From: JACMQX01 sp044225675
GTDB taxonomy: Bacteria > Pseudomonadota > Gammaproteobacteria > Burkholderiales > Burkholderiaceae_C
NCBI GenBank assembly: GCA_044225675.1
Contig: JBGAIH010000029.1
Span: 1-64,000 of the forward strand
DNA: 64,000 bases
Direction: 5' to 3'
The first letter of the stretch is position 1. Each line of letters starts with the position of its first letter. This document shows, piece by piece, positions 8,672 through 16,514 of this stretch. Under the pieces are notes generated by a model. That model searched no databases. It saw only the letters and a list, made by a program, of their open reading frames with translations, and was not told the origin of the DNA. The translations under genes were made by a program, and so were the position numbers.

Positions 8672-9526
8672 TCAGCGGTTGTGCCGCTGCATGAACACGA
8701 GCTTCTCGAACAGGGTCACGTCCTGCTCGTTCTTGAGCAGCGCGCCCACCAGCGGCGGCACGGCGACCTTGTCGTCCTTGCTCTGCAGGGCTTCGAGCGG
8801 AATGTCCTCGGCCACGAGCAGCTTGAGCCAGTCGAGCAGCTCCGAGGTGGAGGGCTTCTTCTTGAGGCCGGGGAGGTTGCGCACGTCGTAGAAGGTCTTC
8901 ATGGCGGCGGCCAGCAGCTCCTTCTTGAGCGTGGGGAAGTGCACGTCCACGATCTGCTGCATGGTCGCCGCGTCGGGGAACTTGATGTAGTGGAAGAAGC
9001 AGCGGCGCAGGAAGGCGTCGGGCAGCTCCTTCTCGTTGTTGGAGGTGATGAACACCAGCGGGCGGTGCTTGGCTCGGATCAGCTCGCGCGTCTCGTAGAC
9101 GTAGAACTCCATGCGGTCGATCTCGCGCAGCAGGTCGTTCGGGAATTCGATGTCGGCCTTGTCGATTTCGTCGATCAGCAGGGCCACCGGCTTGTCGGCG
9201 GTGAAGGCCTGCCACAGCACACCCTTGACGATGTAGTTGTGGATGTCCTTGACGCGCTCGCCGCCGTCGATGTCGGCCAGCTGCGAGTCGCGCAGGCGGC
9301 TCACCGCATCGTATTCATACAGGCCCTGCTGCGCCTTGGTGGTCGACTTGATGTGCCACTGCAGCAGCGGCATGTCCAGCGCCTGGGCCACTTCCTCGGC
9401 CAGCATGGTCTTGCCCGTGCCCGGCTCGCCCTTGACGAGCAGCGGGCGCTTGAGCGTGATGGCCGCGTTGACGGCCAGCATCAGGTCCTGGGTGGCGACG
9501 TAGTTCTGGGTGCCTTGGAATTTCAT
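8672..9526 (-). CDS. MoxR-family AAA+ ATPase
   Basis: 284-aa AAA+ ATPase. Walker A is GEPGTGKT (residues 33-40), Walker B LLIDEID (116-122), sensor 1 FITSNNEKELPDAFLRRC. MoxR ATPases act as chaperone-like unfoldases with VWA partners in maturation of metalloenzymes or protein complexes; the VWA/CoxE protein three genes downstream is the obvious partner. It is the first gene of a minus-strand run continuing through tamA-tamB with mostly short gaps. The ATG at 9526 is well placed with a purine-rich stretch upstream. Confidence 0.92.
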   Translation of the reverse strand: MKFQGTQNYVATQDLMLAVNAAITLKRPLLVKGEPGTGKTMLAEEVAQALDMPLLQWHIKSTTKAQQGLYEYDAVSRLRDSQLADIDGGERVKDIHNYIVKGVLWQAFTADKPVALLIDEIDKADIEFPNDLLREIDRMEFYVYETRELIRAKHRPLVFITSNNEKELPDAFLRRCFFHYIKFPDAATMQQIVDVHFPTLKKELLAAAMKTFYDVRNLPGLKKKPSTSELLDWLKLLVAEDIPLEALQSKDDKVAVPPLVGALLKNEQDVTLFEKLVFMQRHNR

Positions 9527-9621
9527 GGTCAGGGGGAGTGTGCGGAAAGTGAACGTACAGTTTAGGGACGAATCAGGTGCGGGCCGCGGCCGGGGGCGGC
9601 TGCCCGCCGGGTTTGCCCGGA

Positions 9622-9627
9622 TATAAT
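9622..9627 (+). promoter_or_regulatory. -10 hexamer of the cytochrome c4 promoter
   Basis: A perfect TATAAT lies 49 nt before the cytochrome c4 ATG, in the only AT-rich patch of the moxR/c4 intergenic region. No strong -35 is visible 17 nt upstream. A small palindrome CTCTC-AC-GAGAG (9650-9661) sits in the presumed 5' leader and carries the likely GAGAG ribosome-binding sequence, so the site could be partly masked in the mRNA. Confidence 0.6.
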
Positions 9628-9675
9628 CGCCGGTTGATTACAAGCTGAACTCTCACGAGAGATTGTGCGCGCAAA

Positions 9676-10341
9676 ATGAACAAGTTGTTGACCACGATAT
9701 TCGCCGCCGCTGTCGCTTGCGCGACCGCCATGGGTTCCGCCCAAGCCCAGGAGGCCAAGGGCAACGCCAAGGCGGCTGAAGCCAAGATCGCCATGTGCAT
9801 CGGCTGCCACGGCATCGTCGGCTACCAGGCCAGCTTCCCCGAAGTTCACAAGGTGCCGATGATCTCGGGCCAGAGCGCCAAGTACATCACCGCCGCCCTG
9901 AACGAATACAAGAAGGGCGACCGCAAGCACCCCACCATGCGCGGCATCGCCGAGTCGCTGACCGACCAGGACATCGCCGACCTGTCGGTCTACTACGAGG
10001 CCAGCGGCGCCACCGGCGCCAAGCCGGCCGACACCCTGAGCAAGCAGCCCAGCCCCGAAGTGGCGGCCCTGCTGACCAAGGGCAACTGCGTGTCCTGCCA
10101 TGGCAGCAACCTGTCCAAGCCGATCGACGTCTACCCCAAGATCGCGGGCCAGCACGCCGACTACCTGTTTGTAGCCCTGAAGGCTTACAAGAACGAGAAG
10201 AGCTCGGTCGTGGGCCGCAGCAATGCCGTCATGGGTGCCATTGCCAAGCAGTTCTCCAACGCCGAACTCAAGGCTCTGGCCGGCTACGTCAGCTCGCTCG
10301 AAGGCGAACTCAAGACGGTGCCGGAAAAGCGCTTCCGCTGA
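9676..10341 (+). CDS. diheme cytochrome c4
   Basis: 221-aa periplasmic or membrane-associated dihaem electron carrier. A signal peptide (MNKLLTTIFAAAVACATAMG...AQA) is followed by two class I cytochrome c domains, with haem motifs CIGCH (residues 41-45) and CVSCH (138-142). Candidate axial methionines lie in HPTMRG and NAVMGA. Length and domain pairing match cytochrome c4, which in beta-proteobacteria passes electrons from bc1 to terminal oxidases, so it may serve the aa3 oxidase encoded at 26-36 kb. Followed by a strong intrinsic terminator. Confidence 0.93.
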   Translation: MNKLLTTIFAAAVACATAMGSAQAQEAKGNAKAAEAKIAMCIGCHGIVGYQASFPEVHKVPMISGQSAKYITAALNEYKKGDRKHPTMRGIAESLTDQDIADLSVYYEASGATGAKPADTLSKQPSPEVAALLTKGNCVSCHGSNLSKPIDVYPKIAGQHADYLFVALKAYKNEKSSVVGRSNAVMGAIAKQFSNAELKALAGYVSSLEGELKTVPEKRFR

Positions 10342-10393
10342 AGCCCCGGTCGAGGCATTGCGCCCCGGCGCCGTACCTCGCACACAAGAAGAA

Positions 10394-10416
10394 AGCCCGG
10401 TTCGCCGGGCTTTTTT
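10394..10416 (+). terminator. intrinsic terminator after cytochrome c4
   Basis: AGCCCGG-TTCG-CCGGGCT hairpin with a UUCG-type tetraloop followed by a run of six T, 53 bp after the cytochrome c4 stop codon. Confidence 0.93.
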
Positions 10417-10494
10417 GCGTCCGTTGCCCGCTCGCCTGTGACGCCGCAGCACGTACCGAGGCAGGCTGCGGGCGGGTTCGCCTGACCGCTGGGT

Positions 10495-10929
10495 TCAGTC
10501 CCGCGTGGCGCGCCGCTGAACGCAGTCGATGTAGGCCTGGCCGTCGGGCGGCCGGCCCGAACGCTGGCTCTCCCACATCATCTGGCCGAGGCATTCCATC
10601 GCCTCGTGGTGCGCCTCGTGCAGCGAGTCGCGCCGGGCCGCCAGCAGCTCCACCGCCTGGCGGATTCCGCGCGGCTGGTCGATCGAGCATTGCTCGCTGA
10701 TCGACAGGTGCATCGACAGGTGCAGGAACGGATTGGTCTGGCCGTCCTTGACCTCGTACATGCGCTCGAGCGCCGCCGCCTCGTCCGAGAAGTCGGCGTG
10801 GTACTCGGGATGCTCGTCGATCCACTGCGCCGCCAGCGTTTCGATGGCCTCCATCGGCTGGCCGCTGCGGGACTTGGCAAAGACGGCGCAGTAGAAGCGC
10901 CGGACATCGGCTTGGGAGGGAGCGAACAT
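10495..10929 (-). CDS. DUF1841 family protein
   Basis: 144-aa cytoplasmic protein matching the DUF1841 family of beta/gamma-proteobacteria: start MFAPSQADVRRFYCAVFAKS, internal NPFLHLSMHLSISEQ and conserved EHPEYH, HEAHHEAMECLGQMMWE. Function not established. Convergent with cytochrome c4, monocistronic by appearance. Its open frame extends little beyond the chosen ATG, so the start is fairly secure. Confidence 0.88.
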   Translation of the reverse strand: MFAPSQADVRRFYCAVFAKSRSGQPMEAIETLAAQWIDEHPEYHADFSDEAAALERMYEVKDGQTNPFLHLSMHLSISEQCSIDQPRGIRQAVELLAARRDSLHEAHHEAMECLGQMMWESQRSGRPPDGQAYIDCVQRRATRD

Positions 10930-11140
10930 GGTGGCGTGAGGTTAGCAGGTCGGCCCCGACAACCGGCTGCATGAAGAGCGAGCCCCGGCGCCTTGCGCGG
11001 GATTTCGGCGCACGCGGCCTGAGGGCGGCGTCCTACGAACGGGGGTGCCGCTCAAATCTACATTGGCGTCACGACAGCGGCTGATCCGGGGGCCGCTGAC
11101 TCATCAACAATTCAACCTCCCGGGGCAGAAAGCACACAAC

Positions 11141-11362
11141 ATGAACGCCATCCGCATCACGGGCATCGCCCTCATCGTTCTGGGTCTGGCCGGCTTCTTT
11201 ACCGGCGGCTTCAGCTTCACCAAGGACACGTCCAAGGCCAAGATCGGGCCGGTGGAACTGGTGGTGAAGGAAAAGGAGACGGTCAACTTCCCGCAGTGGC
11301 TGAGCCTCGCGGCCGTGGTGGCCGGCGTGGCGGCGCTGGCGCTGGGCGGGCGCAAGTCCTGA
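11141..11362 (+). CDS. small two-helix membrane protein
   Basis: 73-aa protein MNAIRITGIALIVLGLAGFF... with two hydrophobic helices (about residues 4-24 and 50-68) separated by a charged loop (SFTKDTSKAKIGPVELVVKE) and ending GGRKS. Small proteins of this layout are widespread in proteobacteria, without known function. The open frame begins 96 bp upstream, but the N-extension has no membrane character; the chosen ATG follows GGGGCAGAAAG, a plausible though weak ribosome site. Confidence 0.7.
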   Translation: MNAIRITGIALIVLGLAGFFTGGFSFTKDTSKAKIGPVELVVKEKETVNFPQWLSLAAVVAGVAALALGGRKS

Positions 11363-11462
11363 GCCGGTGAACTCGGCCGGCCGCTCCGTCGCCTTGGCGG
11401 CGCACCCGGCGGAACAAGCAGCCGGGGGCGCCCTGCGGGCTCTTCGGTTGCGTGACGCGCCT

Positions 11463-12305
11463 TCAGCCGCGCCCCAGCATGCGCGAGATTCGGCCCGCGG
11501 CTTCGAGCAGGGCGGGCAGCATGGTCTCCTGCATCACCTTGGCGCTGGTGCGATTGGCCTGGCCGCTGATGTTGAGGCCCGCCACCGTCTGACCGGTGCG
11601 GTTGCGGATCGGCGCCGCCATCGAGATCAGTCCTTCTTCCAGTTCCTGGTTCACCAGGCTCCAGCCCTGCCGACGGGTCTGGGCGACCTTGGCCATCAGC
11701 GCCTCGACGTCGGTGACGGTATGGCGCGTAAGCGCAGTGCGCCGTGAGGCCGCCAGAACCCGGCGCGCGTCCTCGTCCGCCAGGCCGGCCAGCAGCACGC
11801 GGCCGAGCGAGGTGCAGTAGGCCGGCAGACGTGAGCCCACGCCCAGGCTGATGCTCATGATCTTGTGGGTCGGCACGCGCATCACGTAGACGATGTCGGT
11901 GCCGTCGAGCGCAGCGGCCGAGCACGATTCCTTGACCTGCGCCACCAGGCCCTCCATCACCGGCTCGGCGAGGTTCCAGATCGGCATCGACGACAGGTAG
12001 GCAAAACCCAGATCGAGGATGCGCGGCGTGAGCGCGAACAGCCGGCCGTCGGTCTGCACGTAGCCCAGCGTCTGCAGGGTCAGCAGGATACGCCGCGCGC
12101 CTGCACGGGTCAGGCCGGCGCGCGCCGCGACCTCGCTGAGCGTCTGCTGGGGCGCCTGCGCGCTGAAGGAGCGGATCACTTCCAGCCCCCGGGCGAATGA
12201 CTGCACGTAGGCGTCACCCGGGCGCGGGCCTTCGTCCTGCGGCGTGGGGGCCGCAGCCGGGGTGGCGCGTTGGGCAGAGCGTTGCGGTGGGGCGCGAGTT
12301 GTCAT
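11463..12305 (-). CDS. IclR-family regulator, PcaR/PobR type
   Basis: 280-aa transcription factor: N-terminal winged HTH (about residues 35-95, with VQSFARGLEVIRSF and LTRAGARRILLTL) and a C-terminal effector domain (GVGSRLPAYCTSLGRVLLAG, GLISMAAPIRNRTGQTVAGL). It belongs to the subgroup controlling beta-ketoadipate genes, and lies divergent from pcaI-pcaJ-pcaF, so it most likely regulates that operon in response to a pathway intermediate such as beta-ketoadipate. A perfect palindrome between the two genes overlaps its own -35/-10 region, implying autoregulation. The N-terminal 30 residues are Pro/Ala-rich and poorly conserved-looking. Confidence 0.9.
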   Translation of the reverse strand: MTTRAPPQRSAQRATPAAAPTPQDEGPRPGDAYVQSFARGLEVIRSFSAQAPQQTLSEVAARAGLTRAGARRILLTLQTLGYVQTDGRLFALTPRILDLGFAYLSSMPIWNLAEPVMEGLVAQVKESCSAAALDGTDIVYVMRVPTHKIMSISLGVGSRLPAYCTSLGRVLLAGLADEDARRVLAASRRTALTRHTVTDVEALMAKVAQTRRQGWSLVNQELEEGLISMAAPIRNRTGQTVAGLNISGQANRTSAKVMQETMLPALLEAAGRISRMLGRG

Positions 12306-12329
12306 GGGTGGGCAAAGCTTCTAGAATTC

Positions 12330-12335
12330 ATTATA
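12330..12335 (-). promoter_or_regulatory. -10 hexamer of the iclR-type regulator gene
   Basis: On the minus strand this reads TATAAT, 25 nt before the regulator ATG. A weak -35, TTCGCA (12358-12353), lies 17 nt upstream, inside the palindromic operator. Confidence 0.6.
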
Positions 12336-12336
12336 A

Positions 12337-12363
12337 GAACATTTGTTCGACATGCGAACAAAT
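12337..12363. promoter_or_regulatory. palindromic operator for the IclR/PcaR-type regulator
   Basis: ATTTGTTCG-ACATG-CGAACAAAT (12341-12363) is a perfect 9-bp inverted repeat. An overlapping half-site makes a second dyad, GAACA-TT-TGTTC (12337-12348), giving three repeats of one half-site. IclR proteins of the PcaU/PobR group are known to bind three such repeats between divergent regulator and catabolic genes. It covers the regulator's own promoter and lies 85 bp upstream of pcaI. Confidence 0.8.
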
Positions 12364-12448
12364 CGGCTTGAACCGCGTTCTGCGTGCACAGACCCGCACA
12401 AGCCCTTCAACGACAACGCCAGCGACAACAGCAACGAAAGACACCTCC

Positions 12449-13165
12449 ATGATCGACAAGATCGCGCCGTCCGTCGAGGCGGCGCTGGCCGGCGTGCAGG
12501 ACGGCGCCACCGTGATGATCGGCGGCTTCGGCACGGCCGGCATTCCGCTGGAGCTCATCGACGGCCTGATCGCACAGGGCGCGAAGGAGCTCACCATCGT
12601 GAACAACAACGCCGGCAATGGCGAGACCGGCCTGGCCGCACTGCTCAAGGCCGGCCGCGTGCGCAAGATCATCTGCAGCTTTCCGCGCCAGGCGGACTCG
12701 CAGGTGTTCGACGCGCTGTACCGCAGCGGCAAGCTGGAGCTGGAGCTGGTGCCGCAGGGCAACCTGGCCGAGCGCATCCGCGCCGCCGGCGCCGGCATCG
12801 GTGCGTTCTTCACGCCGACGGGCTACGGCACGCAGCTGGCATTGAACGCCGACGGCAGCGCCAAGGAGACGCGCGAGATCAACGGCAGGCACTACGTGCT
12901 CGAATACCCGATCCACGGCGACGTGGCGCTGATCAAGGCCGAGCGCGGTGACCGCTGGGGCAACCTGACCTACCGCAAGGCCGCGCGCAACTTCGGCCCG
13001 GTCATGGCCACGGCCTGCCGCACCACCATCGCCACGGTGCACGAGGTCGTGCCCCTGGGCGCGCTCGATCCGGAGGCCATCGTGACACCCGGCATCCACG
13101 TGCGCCATGTGGTGAAGATCGACCGCGTGGCCACCCAGGCCGGCGGCTTCAGAAAGGCGGCCTGA
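12449..13165 (+). CDS. pcaI: 3-oxoadipate CoA-transferase subunit A
   Basis: 238-aa alpha subunit that, with PcaJ, transfers CoA from succinyl-CoA to 3-oxoadipate (beta-ketoadipate), the penultimate step of protocatechuate/catechol breakdown. Class I CoA-transferase signatures are present: GATVMIGGFGTAGIPLELID near the N-terminus, NNNAGNGETGLAALL and EYPIHGDVALIKA. Start chosen at MIDKIAPSVEAAL; the upstream extension of the open frame crosses the operator. The next gene begins 1 bp after the stop. Could also act on acetoacetate (ScoA-like), but the pcaF neighbour and PcaR-type regulator favour 3-oxoadipate. Confidence 0.93.
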   Translation: MIDKIAPSVEAALAGVQDGATVMIGGFGTAGIPLELIDGLIAQGAKELTIVNNNAGNGETGLAALLKAGRVRKIICSFPRQADSQVFDALYRSGKLELELVPQGNLAERIRAAGAGIGAFFTPTGYGTQLALNADGSAKETREINGRHYVLEYPIHGDVALIKAERGDRWGNLTYRKAARNFGPVMATACRTTIATVHEVVPLGALDPEAIVTPGIHVRHVVKIDRVATQAGGFRKAA

Positions 13166-13166
13166 C

Positions 13167-13898
13167 ATGAGCGAGCGCGTTACATCATTCGTGAAGACCC
13201 CGTCGCCACTCACAGGCCCCTCGGCCGGCGCCTGGAGTCGCCGCAGCAAGGACGAACTGGCCGCGCGGGTCGCCCGCGACATCCCCGAAGGCGCCACGGT
13301 GAACCTGGGCATCGGCATGCCGACGCAGGTGGCCAACCACATTCCCGCCACGCGCGAGGTGCTGCTGCACAGCGAGAACGGCATCCTCGGCATGGGGCCG
13401 GCACCGGCCGAAGGGCAGGAGGATTACGACCTCATCAACGCCGGCAAGCAGCCGGTGACGCTGCTGGCCGGCGGCGCGTTCTTCCACCACGCCGACAGCT
13501 TCGCGATGATGCGCGGCGGCCATCTGGACATCTGCGTGCTCGGCGCCTTCCAGGTGTCCGCCACGGGCGACCTGGCCAACTGGCACACCGGCGAGGCCGA
13601 CGCGATTCCGGCCGTCGGCGGCGCGATGGATCTGGCCATCGGCGCGCGCCAGACCTGGGTCATGATGGACCTGCTGACCAAGCAGGGCGTGAGCAAGGTG
13701 GTGGCGCAGTGCAGCTACCCGCTCACCGGCATCGGTTGCGTCAAGCGCATCTACAGCGACCTCGCCACCCTCGAATGCACGCCGCAAGGGCTGCGGCTGA
13801 TCGACGCCGTCGATGGGCTGGGCCTGGCCGAACTCGAACGGCTCGTCGGCCTGCCGATCCAGCCGATCCAGCCGGCCATTCCAGTCAGCCCGGCCTGA
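13167..13898 (+). CDS. pcaJ: 3-oxoadipate CoA-transferase subunit B
   Basis: 243-aa beta subunit of the CoA-transferase, carrying the catalytic-glutamate motif LLHSENGILGMGP and the family block NLGIGMPTQVANHIP. It starts just after pcaI, so the two are translationally linked. The first ~20 residues (ERVTSFVKTPSPLTGPSAGA) are a non-conserved extension before SRRSKDELAARVARDIPEGA, so an internal start is possible but not needed. The C-terminus has a repetitive PIQPIQP stretch. Confidence 0.93.
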   Translation: MSERVTSFVKTPSPLTGPSAGAWSRRSKDELAARVARDIPEGATVNLGIGMPTQVANHIPATREVLLHSENGILGMGPAPAEGQEDYDLINAGKQPVTLLAGGAFFHHADSFAMMRGGHLDICVLGAFQVSATGDLANWHTGEADAIPAVGGAMDLAIGARQTWVMMDLLTKQGVSKVVAQCSYPLTGIGCVKRIYSDLATLECTPQGLRLIDAVDGLGLAELERLVGLPIQPIQPAIPVSPA

Positions 13899-13977
13899 AG
13901 TCTTCGAGCCCTCACACCGCCCAACAACCCCCTTTCGGCCCTGCGGCGCCCCACTGATATTCCAAGGAGAACATGAC

Positions 13978-15180
13978 ATGAACCACGCCTTCATCTGCGA
14001 CGCGATCCGCACCCCCTTTGGCCGCTACGGCGGCGCGCTCGCCAGCGTGCGCACCGACGACCTGGGCGCCATCCCGATCAAGGCCCTGATGGCACGCAAC
14101 CCGGGCGTGGACTGGGCGGCAGTGAGCGACGTGATCTACGGCTGCGCCAACCAGGCGGGCGAGGACAACCGCAACGTCGCGCGCATGGCGGGTCTGCTCG
14201 CGGGCCTGCCGATCGACGTGCCCGGCGCGACGGTCAACCGGCTGTGCGGCTCGGGGCTCGACGCGCTGGGGACGGCCGCTCGCGCGATCCGTGCTGGCGA
14301 GGCCACGCTGATGATCGCCGGCGGCGTCGAGAGCATGAGCCGCGCGCCCTTCGTCATGCCCAAGGCCGAGAGCGCTTTCAGCCGCGCCAACGCGGTCTAC
14401 GACACGACCATCGGCTGGCGCTTCATCAACCGCCTGATGAAAGAGAAATACGGCGTGGACGCCATGCCCGAGACGGCCGAGAACGTGGCGGTGGATCACG
14501 GCATCGAGCGCGAGGCGCAGGATCGCATGGCGCTCGCGTCGCAGCTCAAGGCCGTGGCCGCGCAGAAGGCCGGCTTCTTCGACGCCGAAATCACGCCCGT
14601 GAGCATCGCGCAGAAAAAGGGCGACCCGGTCGTCGTGAGCCGCGACGAGCATCCGCGCGAGACCTCGCTCGAAGCGCTGGCCAGGCTCAAAGGCGTGGTT
14701 CGGCCCGACGGCACGGTGACGGCCGGCAATGCCAGCGGCGTCAACGACGGCGCCTGCGCGCTGCTGCTGGCCGACGAGGCCACGGCCGGCCGCTACGGCC
14801 TCACGCCGCGCGCCCGCGTGGTGGGCATGGCCACGGCCGGTGTCGCGCCGCGCGTCATGGGCATCGGCCCGGCGCCGGCCACGCAGAAGGTGCTGGCGCT
14901 CACCGGCCTGAGCCTTGCGCAGATGGATGTGATCGAGCTGAACGAAGCCTTCGCAGCCCAGGGCCTCGCGGTGCTGCGCATGCTGGGCCTGGCGGACGAC
15001 GACGCCCGCGTCAATCCCAACGGCGGCGCGATCGCGCTGGGCCATCCGCTCGGCGCATCGGGCGCGCGCCTGGCCACCACGGCCGTCAACCAGCTGCATC
15101 GCAGCGGCGGCCGCTACGCGCTGTGCACGATGTGCATCGGCGTGGGTCAGGGCATTGCGGTCATCCTCGAGCGCGTCTGA
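13978..15180 (+). CDS. pcaF: 3-oxoadipyl-CoA thiolase
   Basis: 400-aa thiolase that cleaves 3-oxoadipyl-CoA to succinyl-CoA and acetyl-CoA, completing the beta-ketoadipate pathway. The nucleophilic cysteine is C90 in VNRLCGSGLDALGTAARAI; the C-terminal catalytic blocks NPNGGAIALGHPLGASGARL and CTMCIGVGQGIAVILERV are intact. The N-terminus FICDAIRTPFGRYGGALA is characteristic of PcaF/PaaJ. Start at 13978 follows AAGGAGA 9 nt upstream; an out-of-frame ATG lies 5 nt before it. Upstream 79 bp separate it from pcaJ. Confidence 0.95.
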   Translation: MNHAFICDAIRTPFGRYGGALASVRTDDLGAIPIKALMARNPGVDWAAVSDVIYGCANQAGEDNRNVARMAGLLAGLPIDVPGATVNRLCGSGLDALGTAARAIRAGEATLMIAGGVESMSRAPFVMPKAESAFSRANAVYDTTIGWRFINRLMKEKYGVDAMPETAENVAVDHGIEREAQDRMALASQLKAVAAQKAGFFDAEITPVSIAQKKGDPVVVSRDEHPRETSLEALARLKGVVRPDGTVTAGNASGVNDGACALLLADEATAGRYGLTPRARVVGMATAGVAPRVMGIGPAPATQKVLALTGLSLAQMDVIELNEAFAAQGLAVLRMLGLADDDARVNPNGGAIALGHPLGASGARLATTAVNQLHRSGGRYALCTMCIGVGQGIAVILERV

Positions 15181-15271
15181 GCGCAGGCCTTGCGGCTTCA
15201 CAGCTTCTGCATGGGTCCGCAAGTGCCCGCGCAGGCCGAAGCCGGCCCCGCCGGGGCTGCGCCGGCGCCGA

Positions 15272-15277
15272 TAGAAT
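15272..15277 (+). promoter_or_regulatory. -10 hexamer for a probable leaderless leader peptide
   Basis: TAGAAT followed by exactly 7 nt and then ATG (15285). With transcription normally starting about 7 nt after the -10, the mRNA would begin at the ATG. Confidence 0.5.
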
Positions 15278-15284
15278 CACCGGC

Positions 15285-15323
15285 ATGTCGATCCGCCGTT
15301 CTCCCCCGCCCACGCTCGGCTGA
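15285..15323 (+). CDS. putative leader peptide MSIRRSPPPTLG before the EamA gene
   Basis: A 12-codon frame, ATG to TGA, directly downstream of a TAGAAT box at leaderless spacing. It holds three consecutive prolines (PPP), a known ribosome-stalling context relieved by EF-P, just before the stop. It is followed by three GC-rich hairpins and then the EamA exporter gene, the layout of an attenuation leader. No homologue is known to me; it could be chance, but spacing, PPP and hairpins together are suggestive. Confidence 0.4.
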   Translation: MSIRRSPPPTLG

Positions 15324-15326
15324 GCT

Positions 15327-15420
15327 GCGCGCCTTCGCGCGCGCCCGGTCGGCCTGGTGAGCCCTGCCTTCTGCCGGCAGGCCGCCAGCCGTGGATGCTG
15401 TTGCCCGCCGCCTGGCGGGC
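15327..15420 (+). promoter_or_regulatory. three-hairpin leader upstream of the EamA gene
   Basis: Consecutive stems: GCGCGC-CTTC-GCGCGC (15327-15342), CCTGCC-N7-GGCAGG (15363-15381) and GCCCGCC-GCCT-GGCGGGC (15403-15420). An alternative pairing joins GCAGGC (15377-15382) with GCCTGC (15419-15424), breaking stems 2 and 3. The last stem ends 17 nt before the TTG start codon, beside the GTGGAGA ribosome-binding region. No match to a riboswitch consensus I know (TPP, FMN, cobalamin, glycine, ykkC). Confidence 0.4.
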
Positions 15421-15437
15421 CTGCGTGGAGAACTCTC

Positions 15438-16514
15438 TTGAAACATTCCGATTCGTCCGCCCTTGCCTGGGGCGGTGTGCTCATGGCGGGCGCCCTGTGG
15501 GGTGCTGGCGCCATCGTGGCCCACGGCCTGATCGCCAGCGGCCTGTCGTCGTGGAACCTGGCGCTGTGGCGCTTCGTCCTGGGCCTTCCCCTGTTGTGGT
15601 GGCTGCATCTGCGCTGGCGCCGTCAGGCGCAGCGTGCCGGGCCGGTGCCGGGACGCTGGCGCACGCTCGGCCGCGCCGACCGCGCCTGCGTGATCGGTAC
15701 CGGCGCGGCGACCGCACTGGCGGTGGCCTGCTGGTTCGCGGGCATTGCGCAGCTGGGCGCCGGCCTGCCGACGCTGATCTCGATCTGCCTGGCGCCGGTG
15801 ATCGTGGCGCTGGTGTCGCTGCTGCGGGGCTACGAACGCGCCGATGCCCGTGTGCTCTGCGCTCTGGGGCTGGGCGTCGCGGGCGTGCTGCTCATGGCGT
15901 GGACGGCGGTGGACGGTGCGGCCGGGGCAGGATCGACGGGCGGAGGGGGCACGCCGGGCGCGCCTGCAGACCCTGCGGTGGCGGCTTCATACGCGATCTC
16001 ACGCACCATCGGCCTGGCCTGGTCGGTCGCCTCGGCGCTGGCGCAGGCTCTCGTGGTGCTGGGCAATGCGCGCATGCCGCGCCAGGTGCCTGCGGTCACG
16101 GCGTCGGCCTGGGGCATGACGGTGGCGGCGTTGTGCATGGCGCTGGCCGTGCTGCCGCAGGGCATGGCCTGGCCGCACGGGGCGATGGCGTGGCTGGGCG
16201 TGGCCTACACAGGCGTGGTGACGACCTCGGTGGCCTACCTGCTGTTCGCCTGGGGTGCGCGCCGGCTCACGCCGACGGCGGCCAACGTGGGCATCATGGT
16301 GGAGCCGCTGGTGGCCCTGCTGCTCGGTGCGCTGCTGCTGGGCGAGGCGATTGCCGGCCTGCAATGGGTGGGCGCCGGGCTTTTGGTGGCGGCGGTGGCG
16401 CTGCTGGGCGCGCGTCGAGGTGTTGCTCCCCGTGCCGGTTCGGTCCTGAGTCCGGCCGTCACTCCAAGCATCACTCCACAGGCAGGCCCGCGATCACGCT
16501 CGCCCGGCCGATGA
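15438..16514 (+). CDS. EamA/DMT-family transporter
   Basis: 358-aa inner-membrane protein with two EamA repeats and about ten hydrophobic helices, e.g. GGVLMAGALWGAGAIVAHGL in repeat 1 and YTGVVTTSVAYLLFAWGARR with NVGIMVEPLVALLLGALLLG in repeat 2. DMT proteins export amino acids, metabolites or drugs; the substrate is unknown. A Gly/Pro-rich loop (about residue 175) separates the halves. Start taken as TTG at 15438 (LKHSDSSALAW) behind GTGGAGA; no ATG fits before the first helix except one 27 codons upstream inside the hairpin region. Its 3' end overlaps the convergent gene by 44 bp. Confidence 0.85.
   Translation: MKHSDSSALAWGGVLMAGALWGAGAIVAHGLIASGLSSWNLALWRFVLGLPLLWWLHLRWRRQAQRAGPVPGRWRTLGRADRACVIGTGAATALAVACWFAGIAQLGAGLPTLISICLAPVIVALVSLLRGYERADARVLCALGLGVAGVLLMAWTAVDGAAGAGSTGGGGTPGAPADPAVAASYAISRTIGLAWSVASALAQALVVLGNARMPRQVPAVTASAWGMTVAALCMALAVLPQGMAWPHGAMAWLGVAYTGVVTTSVAYLLFAWGARRLTPTAANVGIMVEPLVALLLGALLLGEAIAGLQWVGAGLLVAAVALLGARRGVAPRAGSVLSPAVTPSITPQAGPRSRSPGR

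Noticed and set aside
15327..15437. Known metabolite riboswitch upstream of the EamA gene
   Set aside because: Conserved cores of TPP, FMN, cobalamin, glycine, fluoride and guanidine riboswitches were looked for and not found; kept only as an unknown structured leader.
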